From Lamellibrachia satsuma (Eukaryota > Annelida > Polychaeta > Sabellida > Siboglinidae), in the NCBI GenBank assembly GCA_033239005.1, contig BSQZ01000028.1, forward strand, positions 2,646,001 through 2,710,000: DNA of 64,000 nt, read 5' to 3'. A program made the translations under genes and the position numbers. Positions 15,001 through 30,000 of the stretch are shown here, one piece after another. Every line of letters starts with the position of its first letter. The first letter of the stretch is position 1. A model generated the notes under the pieces. That model had not been told where the DNA came from. It was given only the letters and a program-made list of their open reading frames with translations, and searched no databases.

Positions 15001-18000
15001 GAGGATGTTGCTAAAAGCACTCTGACGCAGTGAATTAGTAGAGTTTCCTGGTTTACTTGCAACGATTGAAATGGTTTGAAAGAGAGTGGAGTATTTATTT
15101 AGACACAGTCAAACAGGGCACTTTATATTCCATGGAATTCTTGCATAGGAAACTGCACAGATGTGTGTTATGTTGGGCAGGTGAATCATGTTTAGTTATT
15201 TCTCAATAAATACCCTTTATAAAAAGGTGTAAAAATTTAGATTGAATATTAATCTTGATTTTTTTCTGCCATTGCAGTGAATTGAGCACAGATGTATTTT
15301 ATATTAAGACATCTGGTTCATACTGCCTGATATAATTCCATAATTCAATGTATTGTTCAATTTATTTTTTAAGAGAATTGTCCGGCAAGTAAGTCAATGA
15401 CACAAGGCAGGTTGAGCCTGTCAGAATATAGGGACTGATTTACACATGATTAGCCTCATCAGATTATAGGTTGTTCCAAGACCTTTCCACATGCCATGTG
15501 GCATTATGAGTTGGCCATGCTTCATTGCCATCCTGATGCAAGTTGATGGTGCCATGACACATTCCTTCCAGACCCACCTGACTGATAAGCAACCCAGTTA
15601 ACATACGTTGGAGCTATTACGCATTATTGATTGCGACAGTGTAACTGAATAAAAATGTGATTGTTATCAGTGTAATTATTGTGTGGCCGTTTGCAATTGT
15701 CCAAGTTGTTTCGAGGTTAAGGTTAGCTAAACACAGAGCGCATAGAATTAAACAGAGGGTACCTGAGTTGTTTTGTGGTTAGAGTCAAGTAAACGGAGGG
15801 CACATAGAGTCGTACAGTTGTCTGAGTTGTTTTGTGGTTAACGTCAAGTAAATGGAGGGCACATAGAGTCGTACAGTTGTCTGAGTTGTTTTGTGGTTAG
15901 AGTCAAGTAAACGGAGGGCATATAGAGTCGTACAGTTGTCTGAGTTGTTTTGTGGTTAGAGTCTGTTAAACAGGGTATATATACATTTGTACAATTGAAT
16001 TGTTTTAAAGTTACAATTAGCTAATCAGAGAGTACGTAGAGTCATTCAATTGAGTTGTTTTGAGTTAACCCTTTAGACCCCGCACATTGAATTACGCGTG
16101 TGCTGCTTTTCCCCGGGCAACTGAGGTAGATTTTGAAAATTATGGGTGCTTGTAGTTTTTAAGCTGTAGTTTCAAAAGTATGGATATCTTATAATTGCAA
16201 GTTATGTTTATTTTGAAGCAAATTGAATTATCTATGCACCGGTGTAATTGTGGTGTATATAAGCCTGTTATATGTTGTCATTCTGATGTGTGGAACTTCA
16301 GAATAATTTTTTTTTAACAAATATTGAGTGAAGTTTGACATGATAGTCATATTTTATTACAATAACATCACCAACTGCTGGCTCCACACAAGGAGATGTT
16401 CTTGCTATGCATGATACTGCACAAAGAATCCAATTTTGCACAAATGCACATTGCATGTCAGACATCCAAAGCATTTCTCAATTGCACATCCAGATGGCTG
16501 TTTCACTCCGTTTTTGCGACACAACTGATAAGCTCATTTTGATGACAATGAGTTGTCAGAGTTCTCATCAGGGATGTCATCACTACTATTACTTGCCACC
16601 TGAAACAAACAAACAGCTACAGTAATGAAAACAGAATAAGAATAAAATTTTGTATGCATTTGTCACATGTCATATCCATCACAACAATGTAAAATTATAA
16701 ACAGAATAAGAATAAAATGTTGGGATGCATTTGTCACATGTCATATCCATCACAACAATGTAAAATTATAATTTTTACAAGCAGCTAATAGTTACAAGAC
16801 TTTTTTAAATTGACTAATATCTGAAATATAGATAAATATAATTAATTACAAAGACCACTGACACCGTCAATATAATAAAATTGTCAACAATGTCCAAAGG
16901 CAAAGCAACAACACCACCCATCCAGACACCGCCCAACCAGATTCCAGGGGCCGGGTTTGACTGTTTACATGCTCGTCTGGCCAGATTTTTCTGTTTTATT
17001 TACTCATTTGCTTTATAATTCATTATATAACAACATGCACAACTAACAATGTAATCTAAGCCGAGTAAATGGCACAAAACACACAATGTTAGTGTTGAAA
17101 CAGTCGACAAGGTGAATAAGACAGTGACCAGGCTACTCTTGGACGAAGAAAACCAACCGACGCCATCTTCAATTTATCGCTCACTCAGTCAAAGATCGAG
17201 CCACATATAAATCTTACCTCCACATCCATCTCAGAAGCACTTTCATCAGAAGATTCATCTCTAAAATCGCGCAAACTTCATCTGCAATGAACGTATCTGT
17301 TCTACGAGAAACGGCCATTTTTAAAGCCCACCAGTGCTCGACTTAAAATGCGATTATCTTCGAAACTTTCAATACGACCATATGTTAATTTTACCCACAA
17401 TTCATAGCTAAGATATGTAGAATTCCGCTAGTTTTAGTTTCATATCAATCCACCCGATGACGCCACCTCCACAGCCTTTTTCCCAAGCGGACGCTTGTGG
17501 GCGCCGCGGGGAAAACAAGGTCGGACGCTTTCGGACGCGTGGGGTATAATGGGTTAAAGAGATAGGGTATGTTAAAAAGAGGGTAACTAGAGTGGTACAA
17601 TAATTGTCTGAGTTGTTTTGGGGTTAGAGTTTACTAAACATGTTTACTGTGATTTAGATAATTAAAGGTACAAAATCTTATATATTTTGATCAAATCATT
17701 GTCCAACTCTTATGAAAATATACCATGGTAAATGCTATGGTAAATCATGGTGTTTTGAAACAGGTAAATCATGGGAAACCATGGTAAAATACCATGATAT
17801 ACCATGGAAACCATGGTAATCCATGGTGCTTTGAAACAAGGAAGCCATGGTAAAATACCCTGGTGTCTTGAAACAGGTAAATCACGGTATACCACAGTTT
17901 ACAATGTAATATTGTGGTTTACCATGTAATATCGTGGTTTACCATGTAATACCATGGTATACCATGGTATATTTTCAAATGGGAAATGTGTCTTTTTCCC

Positions 18001-21000
18001 TGTTCATGACTATTATTCAGGGTACTAACAATTCTACATGGGAAACCGTTTCAACGCTATTTGTCTACCATGTACTTGGAAATAAAATAATGATCTGCAC
18101 CCTTCTTGAGAGAAGGACATTTCGTCTGATTGTTATGCCTAGCAGGTGAATGGTTTGTCACTGATACGTGGGATTCCACTTAACAAGTCAAAATAAATCC
18201 TTCATCTAACTCAACAGCGCTTCAGGCTGGCTGGGTACAGGCCACAGTCGAGACTAGCTGGGTACAGGCCACAGTCGTACAACACATCATGTGCTTCTCA
18301 CTGCCAGTGTCAAGTTGGAATTTTTCATGTGTCTTCACGTGACATTTGATAGTAAGACTGACTCGCCTCTAATCACTTCGTTTATTCTGTTTCCCTGAAA
18401 TCAGCTTAATTCAGTGCCAATAACCTGTCAATATTACTACTTTTAGGTGGAAAATATTGCTTTTTCCCATTGTCCCACTTTCATACTTTTTCCCATTGTC
18501 CCACTTTCATACTTTTTCCCATTGTCCCACTTTCATACTTTTTCCCATTGTCCCACTTTCATACTTTTTCCCATTGTCCCACTTTCATACTTTTTCCCAT
18601 TGTCCCACTTTCATACTTTTTTTGGTAATTTTCAAAACAAAAAGAATTAGGGCTAAAATTTATCTATTTGTTGCACATGCGACCAATCTAGGCAAATGTT
18701 ATTTCTCTGGTCTGAAGTGATTTCACATTTTCCCATGCGTGCGTGAATGAGACTTGCCCATCAAAATGGCAACCTATAGCAAAGCATGTTTCCCACTTTT
18801 CATGAGCAGATGTTGACACCTATACTGTCAAGTCATGTCACACGTGGTAGTTTGTGTCATCTTAGAAACACACTTTTAAGTTCCTCCACAATAAAAATTT
18901 TTCTGTCTTGCCTTAGAATCATTTCAGGAAAAATCAAACCTACTTAATACTCAGTAAAGCTATCCACTACGACATGCTAGCTCATTTGCACAAATTCATT
19001 ATTTAGTTTTGGTGAAATCAAGGGATAAACTTATACATAATTTTTGACTGGATCCAGGTTTTCTATTATAATAACTGAACATGTTATATGGATTTAGGAA
19101 TCTGTGCTTATGTGTGTGGGCTTATGTGTGTGGGCCTCACCAGACGTGGCACTTTACGAAAGCTATGAGTGAAATGGCATAGGTATAAATTATCATATTC
19201 TTGGGGCGATACTGGATATCTGACTTTTCGTGTCTGACTAGGCGTGTTTGTTTCTATCCACACCTGTTCTCTGTTTCAGTTTTCCAAACAGACTGTGATA
19301 GAGAGCTATATCTCATTCATCGAGAACTTCGCCCGAGCTGAGAAAGTTCTTGATGACCTGTCGACCAAATCTTCATTCCAGAAGTTTGTCGAGGTTGGTT
19401 TGTGTCTTTTACTCATTTTATTCACACATGCATGTACATAGTGTACAATACAAAGAACCAACTGACAGATATCACTATCCTCTCCTTGCACCTTACTACA
19501 CTTACTTATTGCACCAATCCACACATAGTGTACAATACAAAGAACCAACTGACAGATATCACTATCCTCTCCTTGCACCTTACTACACTTACTTCATACC
19601 AGAAGTTTGTCGAGGTTGGTTTATGTCTTTTACTCATTTTATTCACACATGCATGTACATAGTGTACAATACAAAGAACCAATTGACAGATATCACTATC
19701 CTCTCCTTGCACCTTACTACACTTACTTCATTCCAGAAGTTTGTTGAGGTTGGTTTATGTCTTTTACTCATTTTATTCACACATGCATGTACATAGTGTA
19801 CAATACAAAGAACCAACTGACAGATATCACTATCCTCTCCTTGCACCTTACTACACTTACTTATTGCACCAATCCACACATAGTGTACAATACAAAGAAC
19901 CAACTGACAGATATCACTATCCTCTCCTTGCACCTTACTACACTTACTTATTGCACCAATCCACACATAGTGTACAATACAAAGAACCAACTGACAGATA
20001 TCACTATCCTCTCCTTGCACCTTACTACACTTACTTATTGCTCCAATCCACACATAGTGTACAATACAAAGAACCAACTGACAGATATCACTATCCTCTC
20101 CTTGCACCTTACTACACTTACTTCATTCCAGAAGTTTGTCGAGGTTGGTTTATGTCTTTTACTCATTTTATTCACACATGCATGTACATAGTGTACAATA
20201 CAAAGAACCAACTGACAGATATCACTATCCTCTCCTTCCACCTTACTACATTTACTTATTGCACCAATCCACACATATTTCCATACCATATTTCTGTGAA
20301 ACCATCTGGCCCACCAAACTTACACATTGGTCAGCTCACCCTGCCAGACCTGGCGGGTGAAGCCTTCAGCTGCACACTCCACTGTGTTGCCTGTCAACTC
20401 TCTATATCTCTTCCTGCCACCGTGAGCTATATCTTATTTTGGCAGACAAAGAAACTTGAAGTTAACGACTTGTTTACATTAGCACTGACCCAAGGCTGAC
20501 TGGCTGAATGTCTAAAACGTGTGGACCAACAATAATAAATAAGAAATCTCAAAATTATAACATAATCAGAACATGTAATCAGCAGTGCGACATCTGCAAG
20601 TTCTATATCTGTAGAATTTGATAGGTAGAATGGTCATTTGATAGGTAGAATGGTAATTTGATAAGTAGAATGGTCATTCGGGATAGATCATGAGAATGCT
20701 TCATTGATGAATAACACCTGTGACTTCACATTGAGGTGACTGACCAACCCAGAATGTTTGATAGGAAGCCAGCAGCGATCTGTTTCTGGCAAATGCCAAG
20801 GTAAATCAGATCAAATATGCTGGTTGTATATGCAACTTAATATAGTGTGTTTTGATACTGACCTGGGTCATCTCTTGGGCCAGCCGATTTATGGGTCAAT
20901 TGAAAGGAATTCTGTGTAAGTAATCTGATGATCGTTTTGTGTTGATGTCTTTCCCGAGTCCTACTTAATCTGGTTCACTGTTTAGATATAGAATCTGATA

Positions 21001-24000
21001 AGAGTGTGCTTCACTTGTACTCTTTGTGGCAAAATATTCCCAAGACACATCAATATTTTTCAAAAACCGCCAATTTTGAGGATAAGCGCGTTTGTGATAT
21101 GATTAAAAGAGTTGGAGGTTTGTGATTTTGACCAAACTTGTTCAGCACATTGGCAACGTAGTGATAGTGGATGTCAGGAAGGTTTAGAATTTGTGTTGGC
21201 CTTATTTTGTTACAATCATGCAAAACATTAGCATGGCGACCAATGTGAAAATCAACCATAGTCTGAGTCAGTGGCACATCTAGGATCTCGCAAAGGGTGG
21301 GAAGTTTTAGTTTATCATGCTACCATATCAGGGCACCAAAAATAAATGAAAGCCAAAGGGGGCCATGGCCCAATATCCGCCCCCCTAAATACGCCACTTG
21401 GCTGTTCTCATATGTACACGTCAGTGAACAAAGCACACACACTCAGCAGTGATTTGACATAGAATTATTGCTCTTTCACCGGTGTGTCACTTGCCTCATA
21501 CACAGGTCAGGGTAGAGGGTGTTTTTCTCAAAGGAATCTAAACTAGTATATGGCGATATTTCCTTGAGTTGTTGCTGCCTTTGTTACTTCATCGAGGCTA
21601 GGTGTCTACAGATGACATCAGAAATATTCGTTTCACTAACCTTTGACCTGTGCTGTCACAGACAGTGGGGTGAACAGTGCGACAGTCTGTTCTGTTAGCT
21701 ATGTGTTGTCAGGGCATTAAAGAAGGCAGCTAGATGGGGGGGGGTGAGAGGGGTAGAGATGATTTAGTGAGATACCTAGTGTTGTGTTAAAATTTTCCTT
21801 TCCTGAGTCGTTTAAGCCATGGAGCCAGTGCTTAAACCTGGATTCTGTCATGCAAACAAATAAAAACGAGACCATTGTTACATTGATTATCCGTCTAGTG
21901 ACAGGAGTGGGGCATGCACGCATGCATGCACGCACGCACGTACTAGTGGTGCACAATAGCACACTAACAGTGGTTAGAGCATCGGACTGTCAGTCGAGAG
22001 GAACTGGGTTCGAGTCCATGGACATTTCGAAGCCTGGCAAATTTTTTCCATTTTGGCTGTGTTTTTCAGAAGAGATACTAAAAGCCCAGGTGTCTACGTT
22101 AGTCCTTGTTGTCTAGATTGGTCCCTGGTGTCTGTGTTGGTCCCTGGTGTCTGTTTTGGTCCCTGGTGTCTGCGTTGGTCCCAGGTGTCTAGATTGGTCC
22201 CTGGTGTCTGTGTTGGTCCCTGGTGTCTGTTTTGGTCCCTGGTGTCTACGTTGGTCCCTGGTGTCTGTGTTAGTCCCTGGTGTCTAGATTGGTCCCCGGT
22301 GTCTGTTGGTCCCTGGTGTCTGTTTTGGTCCCTGGTGTCTACGTTGGTCCCTGCTGTCTAAATTGGTCCCTGGTGTCAGTGTTGGTCCCTGGTGTCTGTG
22401 TTGGTCCCTGGTGTTTACGTTGGTCCCTTGTGTCTATGTTGGTCCCTGGTGTCTGTGTTGGTCCCTGGTGTCTGTGTTGGTACCTGGCGTCTACGTTGGT
22501 CCCTGGTGTCTACATTGGTCCCTTGTGTCTATGTTGGTCCCTGGTGTCTGTGTTGGTCCCTAGTGTCTGTGTTGGTCCCTGGTGTCTATGTTGATCTCTG
22601 ATGTCTATGCCAGGGGAAGTCATAGATTCAACACAGGGTAAATTTTTAACCTGTCATGAACTAACTCTAGAGAAGGAAAACTCTGAAAATAAACGATTGG
22701 AGCAATACTCACTTGAGGTTTGCTGATCACACAACTGGTACAGATTTATGCAGAGTCAAGTATTTGCCTGAATTAACCAAGACAATGCAGAAAGAATCCA
22801 GTGCACATGTGTAAAACCTCTTAAAAACAAATTTGCAGATCGAGCTAGCATGTCATAGTGGATACTAGATTGGTTTGATTTTTTTGCGAAATGAGTCTGA
22901 AAATCGGACGAGCAAAAAAATAAATTGACTGACCACTGCTAACAGATTCCATCAATATTGAAGACAGTTATTTCTTACTATGAAATCATTCTATTTTTGC
23001 TTCAGCAATGTGAAAGAGAGACAAAGACCAAGCTGCCTCTGAAAGCACAAATAGTGAAGCCTGCTCAGAGGATCCCACGCTACGAACTCTTGCTCAGGGT
23101 AAGCTGCTTCACATTCCTTCACCAAAGGGCAGAGGTTGTAGCCATGGCAACATAGAACTGCTGTCTTGAGTGAAAGTCAAATAGGTGATTGCCTTCTTGT
23201 TTGTGTCCAAACGTCCAGCTGCTGGCCAGTGCATCTGTCCTACGGTTGTCTGTCCAACTGCTGTGCCAATTCAAACTTTTAATTTGTGTGCTTGTTTATT
23301 ACATCGTCCGTCCGTCTGTCCGTCCTTCTCTCTCTGTCCATTGGCTGGCCTTGTCTATCTGTTATTCCATCCATATGTTCAGTTGAAAGGTGAATTCTCA
23401 TATAGCATAGGATTTGGTCCTTGGGACTGCACAAAGCACCTTACTCTTCACCACCTTACTCTTCATGACCTTACTCTTCACGACCTTACTCTTCACGACC
23501 TTACTCGTCACCACCTTACTCTTCACCACCTTACTATTCACCACCATACTCTTCACCACCTTACTCTCCACCACCTTACTCTTCACCACCTTACTCTTCA
23601 CCACCTTACTATTCACCACCTTACTATTCACCACCTTACTATTCACCACCTTACTATTCACCACCTTACTCTTCACCACCTTACTCTTCACCACCTTACT
23701 CTTCACCACCTTACTCTTCACCACCTTACTCTACACTCTGTCCACCACTGTCTGTAGCCAGGTACTTATGTATACAGCTGAGTGAACTAAAGCAATGCGC
23801 AGTGAACAAAACTGCCCAAACTTTGGAACAGCAGCAAGAAGATTTGAACCCCGGTCCTCCCAAATAAGAGTCCGACATTCTAACCACTGATCCACCCTTT
23901 CACCTACCTGTTTGTCTGTCTGTCTGTCAGTCTGTCTGTCTTTCTGTCTGTGTCTATGACTGTCTGTCACTCCCCATTGCATGTAACATTTTCGTCACGT

Positions 24001-27000
24001 GATCCCATGAATGCCAGACCCCGATAAACTTTGTCCACAGGTATTGGAAATTGTCGACAGTTATTCTTGAATGTATTGAACGGGAAGGTTGATATTCATA
24101 TACAGATAATGGTCAAATTATAACATAACTGTAGTTCATTAGAACACATTTGGGTGGTCCAGATGTTAGAATAGATATAGTTTATAATATCTAACGTGAT
24201 TTTATGATAAACACAATAACATTCTGCACCTTTTAGTCTCTCTAAGCTATCTAAGGCTAAAGTTTAAGTATAAATACAGATTTGATCCAAAAATAGTGCT
24301 CATGACATGTCCATTGGTAGATATCAAGATTATCATGAATTAAAGCAGACAAAGGGTTTATTCCAACCAACACTCAACTTGTCAAACCCTTGCATGTGGG
24401 ATATAACTATATAGCCAGATATAACTCAATGACAGTCTCCCCCTCGAGCGGTTATAAGTAAACATCATCTGTTACAAACCAGTTACACCCTGAGCAGTTA
24501 CATTGTTGCTAATAGGGATCTGATTAACCATCTATCCACAAGTCGTTAATTATATCTTAGATTGTGGTTGGCTATTTATAAAATCTCATTGACAATCGTG
24601 CCAAATCGCCCATTCACCAGTTAGGTTTCAGCGAACCGTATGAATCAGGGTGATGGAATTTGTTATTTTGTCAGATATCGTTAAATTACACCCACGGCTA
24701 AGAACTGATACAGCTAAACATTGTGTAATGATCCGGAATCATTGTAAGGGCATAATATGCATAGTGCGTAATACTGTATACCAGCGATAGTAGGAGCTTT
24801 CACATGAATTGGTATGCTATTTATATTGGCATTGTGTAATTACCCGTGTTGGCAAAACAGTCCATGATGCCTTCTCTGATATACTGAGAATGGAAAAGTG
24901 CAGATCTTTGCATCTTATCCAAGACGGCTTGACTGCTTATCTTGGCATCAGGCTAGAAATGCAGGCGACTTTGCAAATAACGGGTTCATATTGCGATTGG
25001 CGCCATTGGAACAACATAGTATAGTGCAGGTGAATGACTGTTTTGTACGGTGAAGAAAAAGCTTAACAACTTGTTGTGGATGTGTAGTGGGTGGGTGGGA
25101 GGCTAGAGAGGACTGTTTGTGTGGGAAACTAATGGTCTCCATATGTTTGCAAGTTAGTACATGAGAGAGTGGACGTTTTGTCTATGGCATTCATAGCGTT
25201 CTGTGAAGAAACACCTGCTTATTAACTGGAGGGGGACGATTCTTCAGACAGGTTTTCTTTTTATGTTGTATATTAATTTTATTAGTTTTAGCAAAGTTTT
25301 ATATTTTATGCCAAATTTTTTCATGCATTTTATTTAAAGTGCATTGATCTTTCAAGGCAACTGTGCTATATAAAATAAATGTATTATTTATTATTATTGT
25401 CAGGATGGTTTTAGAAATTGTTGCAGATTTTACAGAGTATTTTCACTATCAGCTTTAAAGGTACAAAGTCTGTTCAGGTTTAGCATAAACCATGTTATGA
25501 TATTATATAACTACTATCTGTTCAGGTTTAGCATAAACCATGTTATGATATTATATAACTGCTATCTGTTCTGGTTTAGCATAAACCATGTTATGATATT
25601 ATATAACTGCTATCTGTTCAGGTTTAGCATAAACCATGTTATGATATTATATAACTGCTATCTGTTCAGGTTTAGCATAAACCATGTTATGATATTATAT
25701 AACTGCTATCTGTTCAGGTTTAGCATAAACCATGTTATGATATTATATAACTGCTATCTGTTCAGGTTTAGCATAAACCATGTTATGATATTATATAACT
25801 GCTATCTGTTCAGGTTTAGCATAAACCATGTTATGATATTATATAACTGCTATCTGTTCAGGTTTAGCATAAACCATGTTATGATATTATATAACTGCTA
25901 TCTGTTCAGGTTTAGCATAAACCATGTTATGATATTATATAACTGCTATCTGTTCAGGTTTAGCATAAACCATGTTATGATATTATATAACTGCTATCTG
26001 TTCTGACATCTCGACCGCCTAAATATGTTTATGGAACAACATTCAAAAAGTAATCTGTTTAAGCCCATCGACCTTGCTATTAAGTCCATTCGTGAACAAC
26101 TGTTGAAAATGTTCAGTATCAGTGGTAGGTGTTCACAGGATCACGTGATGGACATATCAGTAACACGTGTAATATGATGTTCCCATTGTATGCAATGTCA
26201 ACATGGTATTCGGACAGAAGTAACTGGATAATGGTCCAATAATAAAAAATTGTAGTCTATTAAAACACACTTGATTGGTTGCGATGCTAGAATAGGTATT
26301 GTTTATATTATACTGAGCCAGTGGTCTCGATCTATAGAAAACCTACACGGCTCTGCACAAGCTACTACCAAACACTTGCTCCGGTAACGAAATAAGCACT
26401 GTCAGTGCCTTGTCTAGACAGATACTGGTGCTATATAATTATAAGATTAAATTATATAGATTATGTACAACATGATTTTACAATAAAAGCTTTTGTTCTT
26501 TGTACAAACTTAGCTTTAACATATAGATACAAAATCACTGTGCTTTCTGCTTGGTATGGTATTGGACCCAGGATATAAGGGTATCAGAGTTTCTAGGGTC
26601 ATTGCCCCTGTATGCTGGGCAAGAGATGGTAAGTAAAGTAGCAAGGGCTATGAAATCTCTCCATCAGTTTGGTGAATTGAGGATTTCTGATATGATCAGT
26701 CAGATGAAAATCTACAAACTTAAATCTTGGCTATCACCAGACCCACTATATGTTTACCCATGACTGGTAGGTCTGCCTGGGTTGGAATTACAAAACGATT
26801 AATGTTGTTATGCAGACCTTTGTGACGTGTAACATAACCCTGGTAAAATCTTTTCACACAGATATGTTATAAACTTTATAAAAGTAATGTTATTTGTGGA
26901 ATTTTGTTCTCTGTCCCATTGGTACCTTTAAAATGTATGATATGCCAACCAGTGTTTTATGAAGCAATTCTTATTTTGTTGTTAGAGAAGGAGTAACATC

Positions 27001-30000
27001 TCTACCAAATATAGTTACTACAATAAGAATCATAGCAGCACTTTATGTAGCTATTCAAATGTTGCATTCACAAGTTATTAGTTCAGAATTAATTTCCATA
27101 AATTATGTTGTTTAAATTACTACGAAGCAATTAATTAAAATGTATTATTTAAAATGTATTAATAGATATATTGTACAATGTCCACTTTGTAACATAAAAT
27201 TTGGGTAATGCCAAGAATTATAGTTATGCAAGCAATGCGTCAAATTTTCTAAACTTTGTCTAGAATTTAAGGGCTTGCTGCCAACAATTTGTACAATTCT
27301 TAGTACTAACGCAGCTATTTGATAATTACATGTTGTGGTAACGCTAACCGAGCCAAGTCCATGAGCGATGACAAAACTGATAAGGAGCCTAGTGATAGGA
27401 ATTGTTGGTGCAACATACCCATTGAACTGGTCTTGCGGCTACCGAAAGACAGCTTTCACTCAGATTGGCGAATGGCACCGATTGTGTTCCAGCGCTATCT
27501 GGCAGGTGAACTCTGTATTAATGGCTTCCTTTCAATGGGCATTTCATTAGCGAATTTCAATTGTTTATTGTTTTGGTTCACAAGCATCAAAACATGGCAA
27601 GCCAGCAAGATATTTAAGATAGTCTGGTTACTTGGAATATGTTGTCTGCGTTTATGAAAGACGGGACAGTATTCTACACCATTTGAGAGTCAACAGTATG
27701 GCCTTAACCATTGTGTTCTAATAATTAGGCTGGTCACACATTTATTTGTTAACATTTGTACAACCGAAAAAGACATGTCTGGCAGTTACATAATTGATTT
27801 AATAAGATTTAACAAGATTTGCCATCCAAGCCAAAGGCCCAGATGGCAAGTGGACAAGGAAGCCACTGGCTTATCCAGAGTCCATCAGTGTTCGTTTACA
27901 TGTAACCCGCCCTCCTGAGATATGTGTCCAACTTGTTTTTAAACATATTCATGCTGCTAGCGGTTATACAATCTGTAGATAATTTGTTCCATTCATTTAT
28001 TGTCCTCTGTGAGAACGAGTACTTCCTGATATTCAATCTACACTGATCCTTTACTAACTTTACCTCATGTCCTCTACTTCTGCTATCTGCTAAGGAACCT
28101 AGTGATGTGTATTGTTGGTGCAACATTGAACTGGTCTGGTGGCCACTGAATGATGGCTTTCACTCAGATTGAGTGATTTGTAATGTGTGGATGTTATTTA
28201 TCTAATGTGTGTTGGCAGTGTTTTGTCACTGATGTGATAGTCATGATTGTATGGCTCCACCTGGTGAATATTCATTAAGTTACAGCTGGGAAACGTTTAG
28301 AAAATAATTATTAAATTTGACATCACTTTTTGAAGCATCGAGTTTGATGTGATCTAATTCAGCAAACACATTACAAAGAACATAACATCTTTGCTTTGTG
28401 TAAAATATTCATGTTTCAACACAATTGGGAACATTTTGGTGCAATTTTAGTACTGTTCTTGCAACAAAATAAATACTCACTGAAAGTCTGATTGGCATTC
28501 ACCAAAAGATTACTCCATAAACGCATGACCCGTTGAGGAATCTATCAGCCTTGAATGTACTAGTGTGTACTAGAATGTTGATGGTTTTGTGGACGTTGAA
28601 CTTATTATGTAGTTGGCCTCCACCTGGATCCGCATGGTTTTGTGCATTTCCAGTGATGGCTGCCAGGCGTCTGTGTCACACGATTGAGTAGCTGCAGTGG
28701 AGTGTGCCTAGAACGGTGGTTGCGGTTGAGTGATTTTGCAGGCGCTGCATAAAAAACGTGCTATGCAGCAGGTTACAAGCGGCTGATGTGGAGGGTGCAC
28801 TGAGATAGCTGTTTTTCTCGCTACACTCTGGTTGTGGAGTGGACAAGTGGCCGGTCCACACATGGCCCAAATATGGCCCACACACGTGGCCCACTGGCAT
28901 TTGTTTTTCTTTTCCGTACCAAATGGAATCAATCCGCATTGAAATTGGACCACCCGAGTGGTTGGTAACCTTTGCTGGACTGTGTGACCAGTTACATATG
29001 TATAGTTTTAATTCTTGTGTTGTGTGTAAACGATTTACACTCTGGATGTTGTATGCAACCGTGGCTCCTTCAATTGGCAGATATTGTCAGCAACTAGGTT
29101 GTGGTGATAACCATGTGCCAATTTGGACCTGTATGTTATGCTTGAAGATGAATATGTCTGTATGTACTTGTGAGCCTGTGTTACTGTCTTGTGACCTTTG
29201 ACTTCTTCACGTCTTGTAATCTCAAGCGTGCTAAGGTTGGGAACTGGTCAAATTTCACACCTGGTTCCATCTGTAATATGGTATTTTTGTTGAATGTTTG
29301 TTGTTCTTCCTTGTAGTTTCCTTTAAAGGGGTAAGGCTGGCTAGTTCTTGTACTGCTGCACTGCTATGGTTGTTGTCATTTTCCACTGCTCCCTGTCAGC
29401 AGCCTTCTCCCTGCCAGTGGCCTTTTCCCTGCCAGTGGCCTTTTCCCTGCCAGTGGCCTTCTCCCTGTCAGCAGCCTTCTCCCTGCCAGTGGCCTTCTCC
29501 CTGCCAGTGGCCTTTTCCCTGCCAGTGGCCTTCTCCCTGTCAGCAGCCTTCTCCCTGTCAGCATCTTTCACCCCGTCAGCAGCCTTCTCCCTGTCAGCAG
29601 CCTTCTCCCTGTCAGCAGCCTTTTCCCTGTCAGCAGCTTTCTCCCTGCCAGTGGCCTTCTCCCTGTCAGCAGCCTTCTCCCTGTCAGTAGCCTATTCCCT
29701 CCACTTATCCTCCTCTGCCTTTCTCACATCACTCTTTGCATAGCCTTCCCATATTAATTGTGGTCTTCCCCTTTTTCTGTAGATATATGTTGTTGTTGTT
29801 GTAGTTGTTGTTGTTGTAGTTGTTGCTCTCCTCCATCTGTAATATGGTATTTTTGTTGAATGTTTGTTGTTCTTCCTTGTAGTTTCCTTTAAAGGGGTAA
29901 GGCTGGCTAGTTCTTGTACTGCTGCACTGCTATGGTTGTTGTCATTTTCCACTGCTCCCTGTCAGCAGCCTTCTCCCTGCCAGTGGCCTTTTCCCTGCCA

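Larger units (their letters stand above)
11182..19279. other. ARHGEF17 intron b-c (8.1 kb)
   Basis: Repeats only: foldback copies 2 and 3, microsatellites, the piggyBac-like element and a 26-bp array. A hAT-like end (GGGAACTGCTG near 14483, possible partner CAGCGGGTC at 14051) is too weak to delimit. Confidence 0.7.
19394..23005. other. ARHGEF17 intron c-d (3.6 kb)
   Basis: Exon-end-carrying array, short TIR element and expanded SINE. The stretch 20520-21260 shows no gene signal. Confidence 0.7.

Noticed and set aside
19741..20499. 252-codon ORF in ARHGEF17 intron c-d.
   Set aside because: Reads through the 87-bp tandem array; competing ORFs exist in other frames and strands.
21970..22020. 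tRNA gene candidate with A and B boxes.
   Set aside because: No paired acceptor stem, and the downstream body is shared with another copy; a SINE head.
23185..23785. His/Leu/Thr-rich and Lys/Val/Ser-rich ORFs.
   Set aside because: 15-bp CT-rich microsatellite translated in several frames.
25469..26004. Regular repeats that might suggest a CRISPR array.
   Set aside because: Head-to-tail minisatellite with no unique spacers, in a eukaryotic intron.
25497..26006. 169-codon ORF with 16-residue repeats.
   Set aside because: Product of the 48-bp minisatellite inside a foldback element.
27319..27657. 112-codon ORF.
   Set aside because: No domain; part of it is a repeat found again at 28086-28175, so probably element-derived.
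28839..29201. 120-codon ORF with Cys-rich end.
   Set aside because: No recognised domain, no splice context, different frames equally open.
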